Shown here: positions 1 through 8,540 of the stretch, in pieces
Layout: every line of letters begins with the position of its first letter
How positions within the stretch are numbered: the first letter of the stretch is position 1
Assembly: GCF_019599405.1 (NCBI RefSeq)
Contig: NZ_RKLQ01000003.1
Coordinates: 156,061-220,060, forward strand
DNA length: 64,000 nt
Direction: 5' to 3'
From: Haloarcula salinisoli
GTDB taxonomy: Archaea; Halobacteriota; Halobacteria; Halobacteriales; Haloarculaceae
Notes under the pieces: model-generated
The model's input: only the letters and a program-made list of their open reading frames with translations
What the model was told of the DNA's origin: nothing
Databases searched by the model: none
Translations under genes and position numbers: made by a program

Positions 1-1
1 C

Positions 2-1579
2 CGAGATGTAATCCGAAATCAATCTGAAATTGAGAAAGTTTGTGACTTCCGTGATGTACCGCTATTTGATGGAGCGACCAACTATCCTGCAATTCTCTTT
101 CTGTCTCCAGAATCAAACAGTCAGGCCCGCACCGAGAACAAAATTAGATGTATTCGACTTAGAGGCGATGTTGAGCGGAATGAGGACGACCTTACTGAAA
201 TCGTTATGAGTGATATTCGACAAAACGAATCCAATCCGGGGCATAGAGGTGAATACGTCCATGTCTTTGATTATCCACAGAAGAATCTTGACGGTGGCTA
301 TTGGAGTTTCTGCCCCCCCGAAGAAAGAGACATTTTACAGAAAATGCGGCGACAAGGTGAAAAACGAGTACAAGAAGTTACAGATGCTATCTTCCACGGG
401 ACTCAGCCGGGATGGAATAAGGTCTATGTTGTAACTCCTATTGATGCAGATAGGGTTTCCTCCGCTGATTCTGGTGATACTGTAACTGTCGTACCGCGCG
501 GTGAATCACAAGAATACGAAATTGAAACGGACTTGTTACGTCCATGGCTTCAGGGACGTGACGTTCAACGGTGGCGTTGTGAGTGGACAGGTCAACACGT
601 GATTCTCCCGTATCGAATTGAACAAACGGAAGATGGAATTGAAGTTGATGTGTACTCTCAAGAATATCTGAAAGCCAATCTTCCGAAAACGTGGGACTAT
701 TTCAAAGAACATGAGGCTGTCTTAAAGGAAAGAGAAGGGGGAATGATGGCGAGTCGTGAAGATTGGTATGCATTTACTTATCCGAAAAGCCACCATCGGT
801 TTGAGCAACCCAAGATTATTGGAAGGCAGTTCTCGGATTGCGCACAGTTTATGCTGGATTCTAATGGAGACTGGTATTTCAAGGGTGCATATGGGGTACA
901 GTTAGAATCACAGTATCAAAACCGAACTGACGAAATGTGCTGTCAATTGAACTCAAAGGCGCTCGATTTTCACTTCAAGCATATTGCTACTCAAAAACAA
1001 GGTGGTTACTATGCGTACAGAAAGCAATATATTGGAGAATCTCCCTGCTTCATCACCCAGCATGATGAATTTGATATATTGGCGGAAACAATTGCTGAAA
1101 TCACCAGAATCGTCGATTTAGAAACAAAAATAAACCGGTTCCCCGAGGCGTATCTCGGAACTTACGACGGTGAAATTGAGTACATCAATTACGAATGGCA
1201 AACTCGAAGGTATCCAGTCAACGCCGAAGTACAGGGAGACGTGGATGGTGACTTCACGGTACAAGCTGGTCGGTCGGACACGATTAATGACCCAGCAATG
1301 TACTCTGATGACCGCGAAGCCCGGAAGCGTCGAGCCGAGTACGTCCACGCCGCCGTAGATGGTCGCAATGTCAAGAGTGGTGAGGAAACGACTATTCCCA
1401 TCCCTCGGAGCGATGACGGCGTTGTTGAACTGCTGAACCGCCTCGATGACGACCGCGATGAGGTGGCGGCGACGAACATCGAAGAACTGGAAGGAGAGAT
1501 TGACGACGCGGTGTATGACTTGTTCAACTTGACCGAGGAGGAGCGTGAGGTCGTGGAGGACTACCTCGAAGTGTTCTGA
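2..1579 (+). CDS. Type IIG/Eco57I-like restriction-modification enzyme, C-terminal part
   Basis: The frame is open from base 2, well upstream of the first ATG at 206, so this is the end of a larger gene cut by the window edge; 525 residues are visible. The first residues (DFRDVPLFDGATNYPAILFL) match the end of an Eco57I-type adenine methyltransferase domain. LRPWLQGRDVQRW, an LPKTWDYF segment and WYAFTYPKS follow in the order seen in TaqI-like target-recognition domains of type IIG and PglX-type methylases. It would methylate adenine in a specific site and may also cut DNA; the nuclease and catalytic NPPY parts are off-window, so type IIG versus BREX PglX cannot be decided. It is the leftmost visible gene of the integrated element. 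Confidence 0.75.
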   Translation, partial: RDVIRNQSEIEKVCDFRDVPLFDGATNYPAILFLSPESNSQARTENKIRCIRLRGDVERNEDDLTEIVMSDIRQNESNPGHRGEYVHVFDYPQKNLDGGYWSFCPPEERDILQKMRRQGEKRVQEVTDAIFHGTQPGWNKVYVVTPIDADRVSSADSGDTVTVVPRGESQEYEIETDLLRPWLQGRDVQRWRCEWTGQHVILPYRIEQTEDGIEVDVYSQEYLKANLPKTWDYFKEHEAVLKEREGGMMASREDWYAFTYPKSHHRFEQPKIIGRQFSDCAQFMLDSNGDWYFKGAYGVQLESQYQNRTDEMCCQLNSKALDFHFKHIATQKQGGYYAYRKQYIGESPCFITQHDEFDILAETIAEITRIVDLETKINRFPEAYLGTYDGEIEYINYEWQTRRYPVNAEVQGDVDGDFTVQAGRSDTINDPAMYSDDREARKRRAEYVHAAVDGRNVKSGEETTIPIPRSDDGVVELLNRLDDDRDEVAATNIEELEGEIDDAVYDLFNLTEEEREVVEDYLEVF

Positions 1580-1626
1580 CTATCTCCCGCCGTCATCGCG
1601 TTGGTTCACGAGAAAGTCGTAATCAA

Positions 1627-2217
1627 TTAGTCGTCGTCCACCTTCTCGGATAATTTTCTTATCTTCTCCAGTATATCCTCCAATTCTTCTTCCGTCACGA
1701 CCGGCTCCTCCGTTTGATTTCTCGCAGTTTTTTCAATCTCTTGTCTGGCAAACTCTCCACGTTGGAGGCCGTACTTTGCGATAAAATTCACCAAGTCAAC
1801 TAAGGACACAATCATGTATGAGAAAATAGCGATAAGCACTATCATCGCAATAGGGGAGTAGTAGACAAAGTCGAGGACTGTAGCAAGGAGAATCAGCCCT
1901 AATGGGATATATAGATTATATTGAAAAGTAGTGATTAGGTTATCGTACTCTCCAATCTTCTGCCAAGCGTAAATGAATAGCTTATCGCTGAACGATGTGA
2001 CGAGAGCCAATCCCGCGAGAACAATCGAGAAGATTGAGGCAGAAACGACAATAATTGTGTTGAGCATACTATCAGCGGCTGATTTTGGAACGTCACCTCC
2101 TGTGAGAATATATACGGAGAATAGCACTATGACGCCAACAAAAGTATCCCAGCTCAAAATGAGCCGGGAAACACCCATATCTGCGAGTCGTTTTAGAATA
2201 CTCTTTTCATACATCAC
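1627..2217 (-). CDS. Four-helix membrane protein, second gene of a two-gene cassette
   Basis: Unrecognised 196-residue protein. Hydrophobic segments lie at about residues 20-40, 52-73, 99-118 and 122-145. A charged C-terminal tail (about 150-196, rich in Glu and Lys) probably lies in the cytoplasm as a helix. Its start overlaps the stop of the upstream gene by four bases (ATGA), so the two are almost certainly co-translated. The cassette sits inside an element otherwise carrying defence genes. By analogy with abortive-infection pairs the membrane protein could be an effector, but no motif shows that. An ion-channel-like or transport role is equally open. Confidence 0.7.
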   Translation of the reverse strand: MMYEKSILKRLADMGVSRLILSWDTFVGVIVLFSVYILTGGDVPKSAADSMLNTIIVVSASIFSIVLAGLALVTSFSDKLFIYAWQKIGEYDNLITTFQYNLYIPLGLILLATVLDFVYYSPIAMIVLIAIFSYMIVSLVDLVNFIAKYGLQRGEFARQEIEKTARNQTEEPVVTEEELEDILEKIRKLSEKVDDD

Positions 2218-3086
2218 TCGATATTTTGCTCAAGCCGCGCAAGAGCGTTGTCAATCTCTGTTTTTAGTGCTTGTTTCCTCGCTTCTGTTTTGTTATTTAT
2301 CTCTCTCCGTACACGGATAGGGACATTTTCGCTCCGAACGTCCACCTCCTCACCGTCGGCCTCTTTCCCGATAACTCGCGCTGTCCCATAGCCCTCCTGA
2401 GCGAGATTCAAGCCGCTATCGAACAGCGGGACATTTTCGAGGATAATTCCGTCGTCTCCTCCATCCGCTCGTAGGGTGAGATTTTCGATGCCACCCTCCT
2501 CCAGAAACTCATCCATCTTATCGGACCCCGCTGTGCTGCGTGGGTTTGTGGGATGGAGACTGGTAAATCGAATTGAGGCGACCTCTGTGATTGCGTCCAA
2601 TTTCTCCATGAACTTCTCTTTGTCAATAAGGGGGGCAATCTCAAGCGTCTCTACCCCTTCATGAAGGCTGTTGAACGCATATTCGAGAACACGATACGGA
2701 GCTTTTGGCCCGACGTTTCGTCGGTATTCGTACGCCATGACCGAAGTACGCACATCAATCAAAAAGAAGGAAACGTCAGCAGTTTCCATTTCTGTCTCGA
2801 CGTAGTCTTTTGTTTCTTCGTCAAGCACCTTATCTTCTCGACCTGTATGCTTCCCTAATTTACCGTATATAAGATACTCATCTGTCCCCACTCCGGCATA
2901 ATTCCACTCACCTCGATTGATGTACCCTTCTCCATCGGTATCTTCCAGCAATCTTGTCAGATTCGTGTCGTAGTCGATAACTTCCAAGAGATTCTGCTTA
3001 CGACGTTCTATCTCCTCCAAATCATCTGTAAAGTGCTGCAACTTAGTCTCGAAACTCAGTCGGGCGAACCGAACCGTCGTACTCAT
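2214..3086 (-). CDS. Uncharacterised soluble protein, first gene of a two-gene cassette
   Basis: 290 residues, acidic, with no signal peptide or membrane segment. A short coiled-coil-like stretch lies near residues 20-40 and a charged helical C-terminus at 265-290. The middle, with IYGKLGK, a FFLIDVRTSVMAYEY strand-helix segment, and LAQEGYGTARV near residue 230, recalls proteins annotated as DUF4747. That resemblance is from memory and tentative. No catalytic motif is obvious. Its stop overlaps the start of the four-helix membrane protein gene, so the pair is one transcriptional and probably functional unit. Confidence 0.65.
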   Translation of the reverse strand: MSTTVRFARLSFETKLQHFTDDLEEIERRKQNLLEVIDYDTNLTRLLEDTDGEGYINRGEWNYAGVGTDEYLIYGKLGKHTGREDKVLDEETKDYVETEMETADVSFFLIDVRTSVMAYEYRRNVGPKAPYRVLEYAFNSLHEGVETLEIAPLIDKEKFMEKLDAITEVASIRFTSLHPTNPRSTAGSDKMDEFLEEGGIENLTLRADGGDDGIILENVPLFDSGLNLAQEGYGTARVIGKEADGEEVDVRSENVPIRVRREINNKTEARKQALKTEIDNALARLEQNIE

Positions 3087-3286
3087 ACGTACTTCCCTGT
3101 TTACAACATTATAATACTACTGTAGGTGTGACATGACTGAGTTTGGTTACACGGAAGTAACGAAACTGGCAGTGGTAGATGGTAGCCTGACCGGATACAG
3201 AGATTTATTATACCACGTTTTGATTCCTCGCCGCCTCATCGTGTTACGGTTGATTATGCCATAGGGGACAAACTCGCCTGGGTTCG

Positions 3287-3874
3287 CTATTCCATCTCTT
3301 GTAGTTGAGCTTCGCGTTTCGCTTGGTGATATTCTTCCGGGCGGAATACCTGCGGGTAATTCTCGATGAATTTCTTGAGCTTCGGATAGGAGTACGGTTC
3401 TTCGGGATTCGTTCGCCACATATCGTACCGCTCTCGGGGAATGTTGTGCGTTTCAAATGACGACGAAAAGTGGGAACCATTGGATTCGTGGTGAATCAAG
3501 GCAATATCGAACGAGAAATCTACAGAATCTGCTGTCTCGTCACAGGTGGGACAAGAGAACTCCGGTGACTTGGGGAGGTCACTCGGGACTACATCGTAGT
3601 AGTCCAGCGCCTTGGCGCATTCATCACACAAGTTCGAGTATTGTCCGAGAAAGACTGCCCACTCGGAGTCGGATACTTCGCTCACTGGTTTCAGCGCGTC
3701 TTCGTCGGGAACAGAAACGCCGTAATCACAGAGAGCTTCTCCGTCTTTGATAATGTGGTCACGGGGAGACGAAATACCCGTTTTTCCTTGCATTCGATAG
3801 TAGATGTGAAATGAGGTTGAGTCAGTAGCGTCCATATATATCGCTACACACTCCTCCTGCATAGTTCTTATCAA
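3287..3874 (-). CDS. Hypothetical protein with paired CxxC motifs
   Basis: 195-residue hypothetical protein. Two CxxC pairs, CDECAKAL (about residue 88) and SCPTCDE (about 109), are spaced like a four-cysteine zinc-binding knuckle. The rest is acidic with no recognisable fold. Met14 is an alternative start. It appears to be a single transcription unit with an AT-rich stretch just upstream (about 3880-3910). A nucleic-acid-binding or structural zinc role is plausible but unsupported by any other motif. Confidence 0.55.
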   Translation of the reverse strand: MIRTMQEECVAIYMDATDSTSFHIYYRMQGKTGISSPRDHIIKDGEALCDYGVSVPDEDALKPVSEVSDSEWAVFLGQYSNLCDECAKALDYYDVVPSDLPKSPEFSCPTCDETADSVDFSFDIALIHHESNGSHFSSSFETHNIPRERYDMWRTNPEEPYSYPKLKKFIENYPQVFRPEEYHQAKREAQLQEME

Positions 3875-4109
3875 TTTTCTTACTATAGACTTAACGCTCT
3901 ATCTTTAAGTCTTTACTTCGCTGTGGGCTGTTGGAAACCGGACGCACTTAGCTAAAGAGACTGGCTTTGTTCGGCATCTGACGGGCCAAGCGACGAGCTA
4001 TCAGACACAACAGTGTTTGAATAGTTGCGCCCCCTCCTCGCGTATTGACTTGATAGAGCGAAACAGAACGAACTTCCGATGAATTGAGGCGGTGTATCTT
4101 GAGGTTGAG

Positions 4110-5270
4110 TTACCTGCCAAAGTCCGGCTCTTGAGCAAACCCGAAGGCGTTCCAAATATCTTCTATCACTTGGTCAATCATCTCATCAGTAGAATCAGAG
4201 TAGTCCTGAATTGCCATCTCTGGAAGGAGTGCCATATTACGGTCTAAGACTCCGCTCATCTCTGGGCTGTGAACTGGCGTTTCAATCTCAATACCCTCCG
4301 CACCGATTAGGGAAACGAATAGGAATATTGGCAGTGGTACGTCTTCTTCCTCCAAGAACTCCAGATAGTCCGGGAGAGTGTGCTCAAGCATTTCTCTTAC
4401 AACGACTGCTGAAAACGTGTCTTCCCCATCATCGAATGGAGCACCAAAGGGGAAACCGTTTACCGTCTCTATGATTCCGTTCCTGTAGATTTGGATGTAT
4501 CCAGAGGGGTCATCAGAAGGGCAATATTTGACGAGTCCATCCAGATTGTACCGGTTTCCGTGGGGCCGGACCTGTCTCTGTAAACTATCCGGAGCATCAA
4601 ACACATCGAATGATTCGATGACCCGCGAATCTCTACCCGCACTGAATGCACGTAGTGGGATGAGATGTATTGCTATGAGTGGCGAATCAGCGATTTCAAC
4701 AGGAGTATCATTAGCACGAATGTCTGCGAGACGGTCTGCTCGATAGTCCCGTATTTTCTCTGCATTAGTCTCTGATAGAATAAATTCCCTTCTCAGTTCT
4801 TCAACGTCAAGTGGGTATTTGCCGTTACTACTTCGCGCATAGAATTTGTCGTGACCACCGAGAGTCACCCTGTGTGGGCTTCTGAAACTTTCTCTCACTC
4901 TAACGACTATTACGTGTTCGTCACTGTTCACCTCGATGGCCCTTACATCATATCCTGGTATTCGAGGGTTGACCCCGTCTCGAATAATGCTATCCAGTCT
5001 GCCAACTTCCTCATCTACGTCTGACATTTCCAAGTCATGGAAATCGACTGGTTCTCCACTATTATCGTCTTCCTCAATCCCGTAGATTAGGTCCCCTCCT
5101 TGCGTGTTTGCAAACGAGGAGGCTTCCTTAGCCAGCGTCTTCCGGTCGCCGCGTGTCTCTGGTAATTCCTGCTTGTATTCAATGGTCTTCCCCTCCAAAA
5201 CGGCGTGGTCAATAAGCTCTTGCAAATCTGCTTCTATTATGTCGTCAAGTGGTTTCTCTATCACATGCAA
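4110..5270 (-). CDS. AlbA_2/Schlafen-type putative DNA-binding protein
   Basis: 386 residues. The N-terminal third matches the AlbA_2 (Schlafen, AAA_4) domain: TIEYKQELPE at about 29-38, then FANTQGGDLIYGI at about 53-65, VNPRIPGYDV, and VIVVRVRES followed by KFYARSSNGKYPL near 150. These domains are usually attached to transcription regulators and are common in mobile elements and defence loci. The C-terminal 200 residues are not recognised and show no ATPase or nuclease motif. The gene lies just upstream (in transcription direction, downstream) of the recombinase, both on the minus strand with a 54-bp gap, so they may share a promoter. Confidence 0.75.
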   Translation of the reverse strand: MHVIEKPLDDIIEADLQELIDHAVLEGKTIEYKQELPETRGDRKTLAKEASSFANTQGGDLIYGIEEDDNSGEPVDFHDLEMSDVDEEVGRLDSIIRDGVNPRIPGYDVRAIEVNSDEHVIVVRVRESFRSPHRVTLGGHDKFYARSSNGKYPLDVEELRREFILSETNAEKIRDYRADRLADIRANDTPVEIADSPLIAIHLIPLRAFSAGRDSRVIESFDVFDAPDSLQRQVRPHGNRYNLDGLVKYCPSDDPSGYIQIYRNGIIETVNGFPFGAPFDDGEDTFSAVVVREMLEHTLPDYLEFLEEEDVPLPIFLFVSLIGAEGIEIETPVHSPEMSGVLDRNMALLPEMAIQDYSDSTDEMIDQVIEDIWNAFGFAQEPDFGR

Positions 5271-5324
5271 ATAAGGACTCTATAGCAACATGAATCTATT
5301 CTCGTTGGAATAAATAGATGTGAG

Positions 5325-6356
5325 CTATACGTCCACGAGATAGTCCTCTCGTCTTTCCATCTGTTCCTCCTTCGTCGCCTTGTCGTAATGTTTGTCCATG
5401 ACCTCGTGGCTCATATCCACACGGTCAGCAGTCACCTCCTTGGGCTGACCGGCGTTCAATGCTTCAGTCACGTAGCCCCGGCGGAGTGCGTGGGGACTCA
5501 CAGAGGCGGGACACTTGCTGGCCGTATTGTACGAGGTCGCTTCGCACTCATCGAGGTCGCGGTCCATCGGACACTCACCAGTGTAGTGGCAGGGCCGAGT
5601 CGCCGTGTAGATGTTCCGCTGGATAGTCGAGGGTTCACACCGCTTCCCGTGGCTGGACATGAGTAGCGGCGTCCGTCCGTGTTCGTCCTCGCCGCCGTTG
5701 TGGTTGAACCGGAGATAGTCACGGATAATGCCTGCAACTTCCCCACTGATACGCACGTCCCGCTCCCCTCGGCTCTTGTTCTTGAGCGGCGATTCCGTCT
5801 CGGGGCGGTGACGAACTCGGAGATATGGCTTCGCGCCGTCCTCGAAGTCCCGCTTGTCGAGTGCGTACAACGAGCTTCGGCGCATCCCGGTCTTCCACAG
5901 TACTGCAAAGATGACGTGACGCAAGCTCGCGTACTCGTGCTTCTCCAGGTACTCCAGAATCTTCGTCGCCTCGTCGCCTGTAAGGACGGCGTCGGCTACC
6001 TCGTCCTCGCGGTTCGGCTTCGGGATACGGACTAATCCATGCATCCCGTCAGGGACGGCGTTGATGTGTTCACAGAAGCGGATGAAGTCTTTCACGCACG
6101 TCATGTCGGTCTTGAGCGTGATGGTCTTCACACGCTCCAGCCGCCACTCTTTGAACTGCTGAATCTCGTCACTCGTCAGCGTGTTCAACGTCGTGATGCC
6201 CGCCTCATCGCACAGCCAATCGCAGAAGATGTTGAGTGTCGTCTTGTAGTTTGACACCGTCGAATCGGTTACGTCAGTGGACTTGTCTTTCAGATAGCGG
6301 TTCTTCGCTTCGTGTGGTGGGGTTGCGTTCATGTGGTTCTCCGACACCGAACGCAC
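5325..6356 (-). CDS. Tyrosine recombinase (integrase) of the element
   Basis: 343 residues. An N-terminal SAM-like core-binding domain covers about 15-110. The catalytic domain has the first Arg in KTGMRRSSLY (159/160), HALRRG (His289, Arg292), a second His at 317 and the nucleophile Tyr324 in DKHYDKA. Cysteines at about 256-282, just before the HxxR box, form the zinc-binding insert typical of many haloarchaeal integrases. Met9 is a plausible alternative start (6332). It lies about 110 bp from the tRNA-Ala fragment at 6465-6496 and should catalyse integration and excision at that site. Confidence 0.9.
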   Translation of the reverse strand: MRSVSENHMNATPPHEAKNRYLKDKSTDVTDSTVSNYKTTLNIFCDWLCDEAGITTLNTLTSDEIQQFKEWRLERVKTITLKTDMTCVKDFIRFCEHINAVPDGMHGLVRIPKPNREDEVADAVLTGDEATKILEYLEKHEYASLRHVIFAVLWKTGMRRSSLYALDKRDFEDGAKPYLRVRHRPETESPLKNKSRGERDVRISGEVAGIIRDYLRFNHNGGEDEHGRTPLLMSSHGKRCEPSTIQRNIYTATRPCHYTGECPMDRDLDECEATSYNTASKCPASVSPHALRRGYVTEALNAGQPKEVTADRVDMSHEVMDKHYDKATKEEQMERREDYLVDV

Positions 6357-6464
6357 GAATTATCCCGATGTATGCTCGCCCGCAGAGTGGCACATCAGTT
6401 TCTTCGCACATACCCGCCGAAGCGCCTTCACCGCGTTGCGGCCTGAAGGCCCTGCTGAGGCGGT

Positions 6465-6496
6465 AGAGGCCCCGGGTTCAAATCCCGGCGAGTCCA
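6465..6496 (+). other. Attachment site: displaced 3' fragment of a tRNA-Ala gene
   Basis: The sequence contains a T-stem CCGGG (6472-6476), loop TTCAAAT, matching stem CCCGG (6484-6488), an acceptor 3' strand CGAGTCC (6489-6495) and discriminator A. No complementary 5' acceptor strand, D-arm or anticodon arm exists upstream, so this is not a complete tRNA. An acceptor strand of this form pairs with GGGCTCG through a G3-U70 pair, the hallmark of tRNA-Ala, so I infer alanine. It is the attR-like end left when the element restored the tRNA at its other end. Confidence 0.75.
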
Positions 6497-6585
6497 CTTC
6501 CCTCGTTCTTCGCTGCGCTCGAACTCGGTCAGTGGACTCGCCGTAGTTCGCAAACGCTGCGCGTTTGCTCACTCCCGGCGAGTCC
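6486..6585. repeat. Inverted and direct partial copies of the tRNA 3' end
   Basis: CGGCGAGTCCA at 6486-6496 is repeated in inverted orientation as TGGACTCGCCG at 6533-6543 (11 bp, perfect). CCCGGCGAGTCC occurs again in direct orientation at 6574-6585. The inverted pair could form a hairpin that ends transcription of an intact tRNA. The extra direct copy looks like the scar of another integration at the same tRNA. Confidence 0.6.
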
Positions 6586-6789
6586 TTCTGTGTCGCGAGC
6601 AAACTCACGAGAGAGGCGGATGTGGACCCCCTGAATGCTTTGCGCTTGCTCGGTCCCGGCCAGAGTGAAGACGGTGCTGCCGAGGTCGTAGCCGAGCATA
6701 CTGATTTGTACGATACCGTTGGTTACGAATGCAATGGCAGTGAAGACGATGCCAGCCAGTGCGTCCTCGATGTCGATCTTTCCAAACAT
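6529..6789 (-). pseudogene. Truncated small membrane protein gene
   Basis: The first 45 residues (start at 6789) read as a natural haloarchaeal membrane protein, with a hydrophobic stretch at about 10-32 ([20 protein letters not shown]). After residue 45-55 the translation becomes Arg- and Ser-rich and runs into the repeated tRNA ends, unlike any membrane protein. I infer that the gene lost its 3' part at the att region. It could instead be a short intact gene with an unusual tail. Confidence 0.4.
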
Positions 6790-6917
6790 TGTGGAGTGGC
6801 CGCCGTAGCGGCCATATCCGGCGCGTGCAGTCTGCTGGCAAGCAAGTACCGATCCCGGGAGTCTCTGGAACCACCCGAAAGGTCTAGTAGATGGACTGCA
6901 GGGCGGATTGTATGGAG

Positions 6918-7043
6918 ATGCGCAAAATCTCTCCGGCCGGTGGCTGTGTGACCGTCTCGATTCCGATTGATGACCTGCGCGAGCGCGAAGTTGTTGACGA
7001 CGATGGCGAGCTCGCCGGGAACCACTGGGCGAAAGTTCAGTAA
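6918..7043 (+). CDS. Small AbrB/SpoVT-like putative DNA-binding protein
   Basis: 41-residue ORF with a GGAG sequence immediately before the ATG. It begins [20 protein letters not shown], the pattern of the swapped-hairpin AbrB/SpoVT fold (K-hydrophobic-S, short Gly turn, V-T-hydrophobic-P), followed by an acidic Asp run. Such short proteins are often antitoxins or regulators in haloarchaeal islands. No partner toxin is recognised next to it. The family guess rests on motif pattern only. Confidence 0.45.
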   Translation: MRKISPAGGCVTVSIPIDDLREREVVDDDGELAGNHWAKVQ

Positions 7044-7129
7044 ATTGGCGACGACGAAGAAGGCAATTGCTGATTAGAGCTAGTCAGTCCATGATATACG
7101 ATTGCACTGAGAATATAGGTGTACTATAC

Positions 7130-7918
7130 TCACCAGCGCAATTTGCTCATGATTCTATGCTCCCAATAGGGTTTTTTATTCAAAGCTCTCAAATCGGTCT
7201 CAATATCACTAGCTATTTGACTGGTTTCTTTTCGTAACTCCTGATACTCGTCAATATCGTCCACATAATCCAGTATCTCTCCCTGGAAAATCAATCTGCT
7301 CAAAGCCGAACTCCAGTTGCTAACTCCCTTTTCTTTCCAAGCATCAACAAAAGTCTTTCCTGAGAGGTGCATGTGAACCTCTTCATTTCCAGAAGAGGTT
7401 TGGTAATCCTTTTCGGCATATTCGTCCTCAACATCCTGAAAATCTTCTTTATTCTCGCACGCCCACTTTCTGAAGGACTTGTATTCGTACCTATATGCCT
7501 CAGGAGTATACTCTTGCGAATCAAATCGAGAATATATAGAAGAGAGTATCTGGAGTTCTCCATCTTCCATTTTCAAAATATCATTCTGATTGACTTGGAG
7601 AAAAATCTCCTCCCTACTTGATAATCGGTTTTCTGCCTCCGCGATATTTGACAGGTTCTTTTTATATCGGGCTATATCCTCTCTTGTAGACTCTTTTAGC
7701 AAATCCATCGTCGCCTCTTCTATTTCATTTGCCTTCGAAATTGGATCTCCAGACAAATCTGGAAAGTCATTATTTGCGGAACTTTTGATTTCGTCTAAAA
7801 GTGGCAATGCAACTTTTTGTCTAATACGCTTTTGCTTCTCTCTCAAAGATGCGAAATATGTCGCAGCTGATGCTCCTAAAACTGCTGACAAAATAGGTAT
7901 AAGAATACTCTCAACCAT
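7130..7918 (-). CDS. Membrane-anchored coiled-coil-like hypothetical protein
   Basis: 262 residues. One hydrophobic segment at the N-terminus (ILIPILSAVLGASAATYFA, about 5-23) is followed by a long charged, helix-rich cytoplasmic region with no Cys motif or enzyme signature. Codon use is strongly AT-rich, unlike the core genes after 13.4 kb, indicating transfer. No family was recognised. It is a single gene between AT-rich gaps in the second island. Confidence 0.6.
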   Translation of the reverse strand: MVESILIPILSAVLGASAATYFASLREKQKRIRQKVALPLLDEIKSSANNDFPDLSGDPISKANEIEEATMDLLKESTREDIARYKKNLSNIAEAENRLSSREEIFLQVNQNDILKMEDGELQILSSIYSRFDSQEYTPEAYRYEYKSFRKWACENKEDFQDVEDEYAEKDYQTSSGNEEVHMHLSGKTFVDAWKEKGVSNWSSALSRLIFQGEILDYVDDIDEYQELRKETSQIASDIETDLRALNKKPYWEHRIMSKLRW

Positions 7919-8069
7919 TTACTATTTCCATTTTTATATCCTCCCTTAATCTTTGGCCCATTTAGAACTAGCGGAAGAACCAATTGTAAGTATCTATCCC
8001 CGTATGAATTATGATAGCTGAGCCGAGACTCCTATGGGCCGTAGCTCGACAGAAACGAATCCCCGAAAT

Positions 8070-8099
8070 TGCACACACGACCGAGTAGCTGTGTGTGCA
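8070..8099. repeat. Perfect 9-bp inverted repeat
   Basis: TGCACACAC (8070-8078) and GTGTGTGCA (8091-8099) are separated by 12 bp. The dyad lies about 130 bp upstream of the small DNA-binding gene starting at 8230, so it could be an operator or an RNA hairpin. No T-run follows, so it is not an obvious terminator. It lies in the 7919-8229 stretch, which otherwise shows no convincing gene. Confidence 0.4.
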
Positions 8100-8229
8100 G
8101 AACCGGGCCGCGTGGGCTGTGGGCTTCGGCTCGATCTCTGCTGCGCGGGCGGTTTCACTCGAAATAACCCCGATATCGCGGTTCCAGTTCGACGAAAAAA
8201 CTAGATGCACAGGGTACGTGTGCAATTCT

Positions 8230-8538
8230 ATGCGCCTGCGAATGACTGACCATCGGGAACGGATGCTCGACGCACTCCTCGATGCGACCGGCGAGAACAC
8301 GAAGAGCAAGGCGATAGACAAAGCGGTGAACCACTACTGCCGGTGTGCCGGGGCGAATCCTGCCCATCCGACTGGGACGTATGAGGAGCTGATGGAAAGA
8401 GCAGTAGAGCAAGGAAGCTTAACTCTGGACGAGATAGCCGAGATACTGTATACTGATAGTCTCCCTGTGAGGCACAACAGAGTACTTTATTGGGAGTGGA
8501 CCTTCGTGAGTTCGTTAATTGGTTTCTCCAGTAGCTGA
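8230..8538 (+). CDS. Small ribbon-helix-helix-like haloarchaeal protein
   Basis: I chose the internal ATG at 8230, giving 102 residues, because the translation before it is low-complexity and not protein-like. MRLRMTDHRERMLDAL followed by NTKSKAIDKAVNHY has the strand-helix-helix pattern of Arc/MetJ-type DNA-binding proteins. A conserved-looking tail follows (TYEELMERAVEQGSLT, then DEIAEIL). Its family is widespread in haloarchaea with no assigned role. The last 15 residues look like read-through into non-homologous sequence, so the 3' end may be altered. Confidence 0.6.
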   Translation: MRLRMTDHRERMLDALLDATGENTKSKAIDKAVNHYCRCAGANPAHPTGTYEELMERAVEQGSLTLDEIAEILYTDSLPVRHNRVLYWEWTFVSSLIGFSSS

Positions 8539-8540
8539 AG

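Larger units (their letters stand above)
1..6496. mobile_element. Right part of an integrated genetic element ending at a tRNA-Ala 3' fragment
   Basis: The right boundary is a displaced tRNA 3' end (6465-6496), with a tyrosine recombinase gene ending about 110 bp inside it. This is the usual layout of archaeal elements that integrate into tRNA genes. The cargo looks defensive: a type IIG-like enzyme, a membrane/soluble gene pair and an AlbA_2/Schlafen protein. Base composition is clearly more AT-rich than from 13.4 kb onward. No capsid, terminase or replication gene is visible in this part, so it may be an integrative defence island, a plasmid or a provirus. The left end, and by inference the intact tRNA-Ala, lie outside the window. 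Confidence 0.7.

Noticed and set aside
3875..4109. Insertion-sequence remnant
   Set aside because: The stretch looked mosaic, but no transposase fragment, terminal inverted repeat or target duplication could be shown.
6360..6496. A complete tRNA gene
   Set aside because: Only the T-arm and acceptor 3' strand are present; no matching 5' acceptor strand, D-arm or anticodon arm lies upstream.
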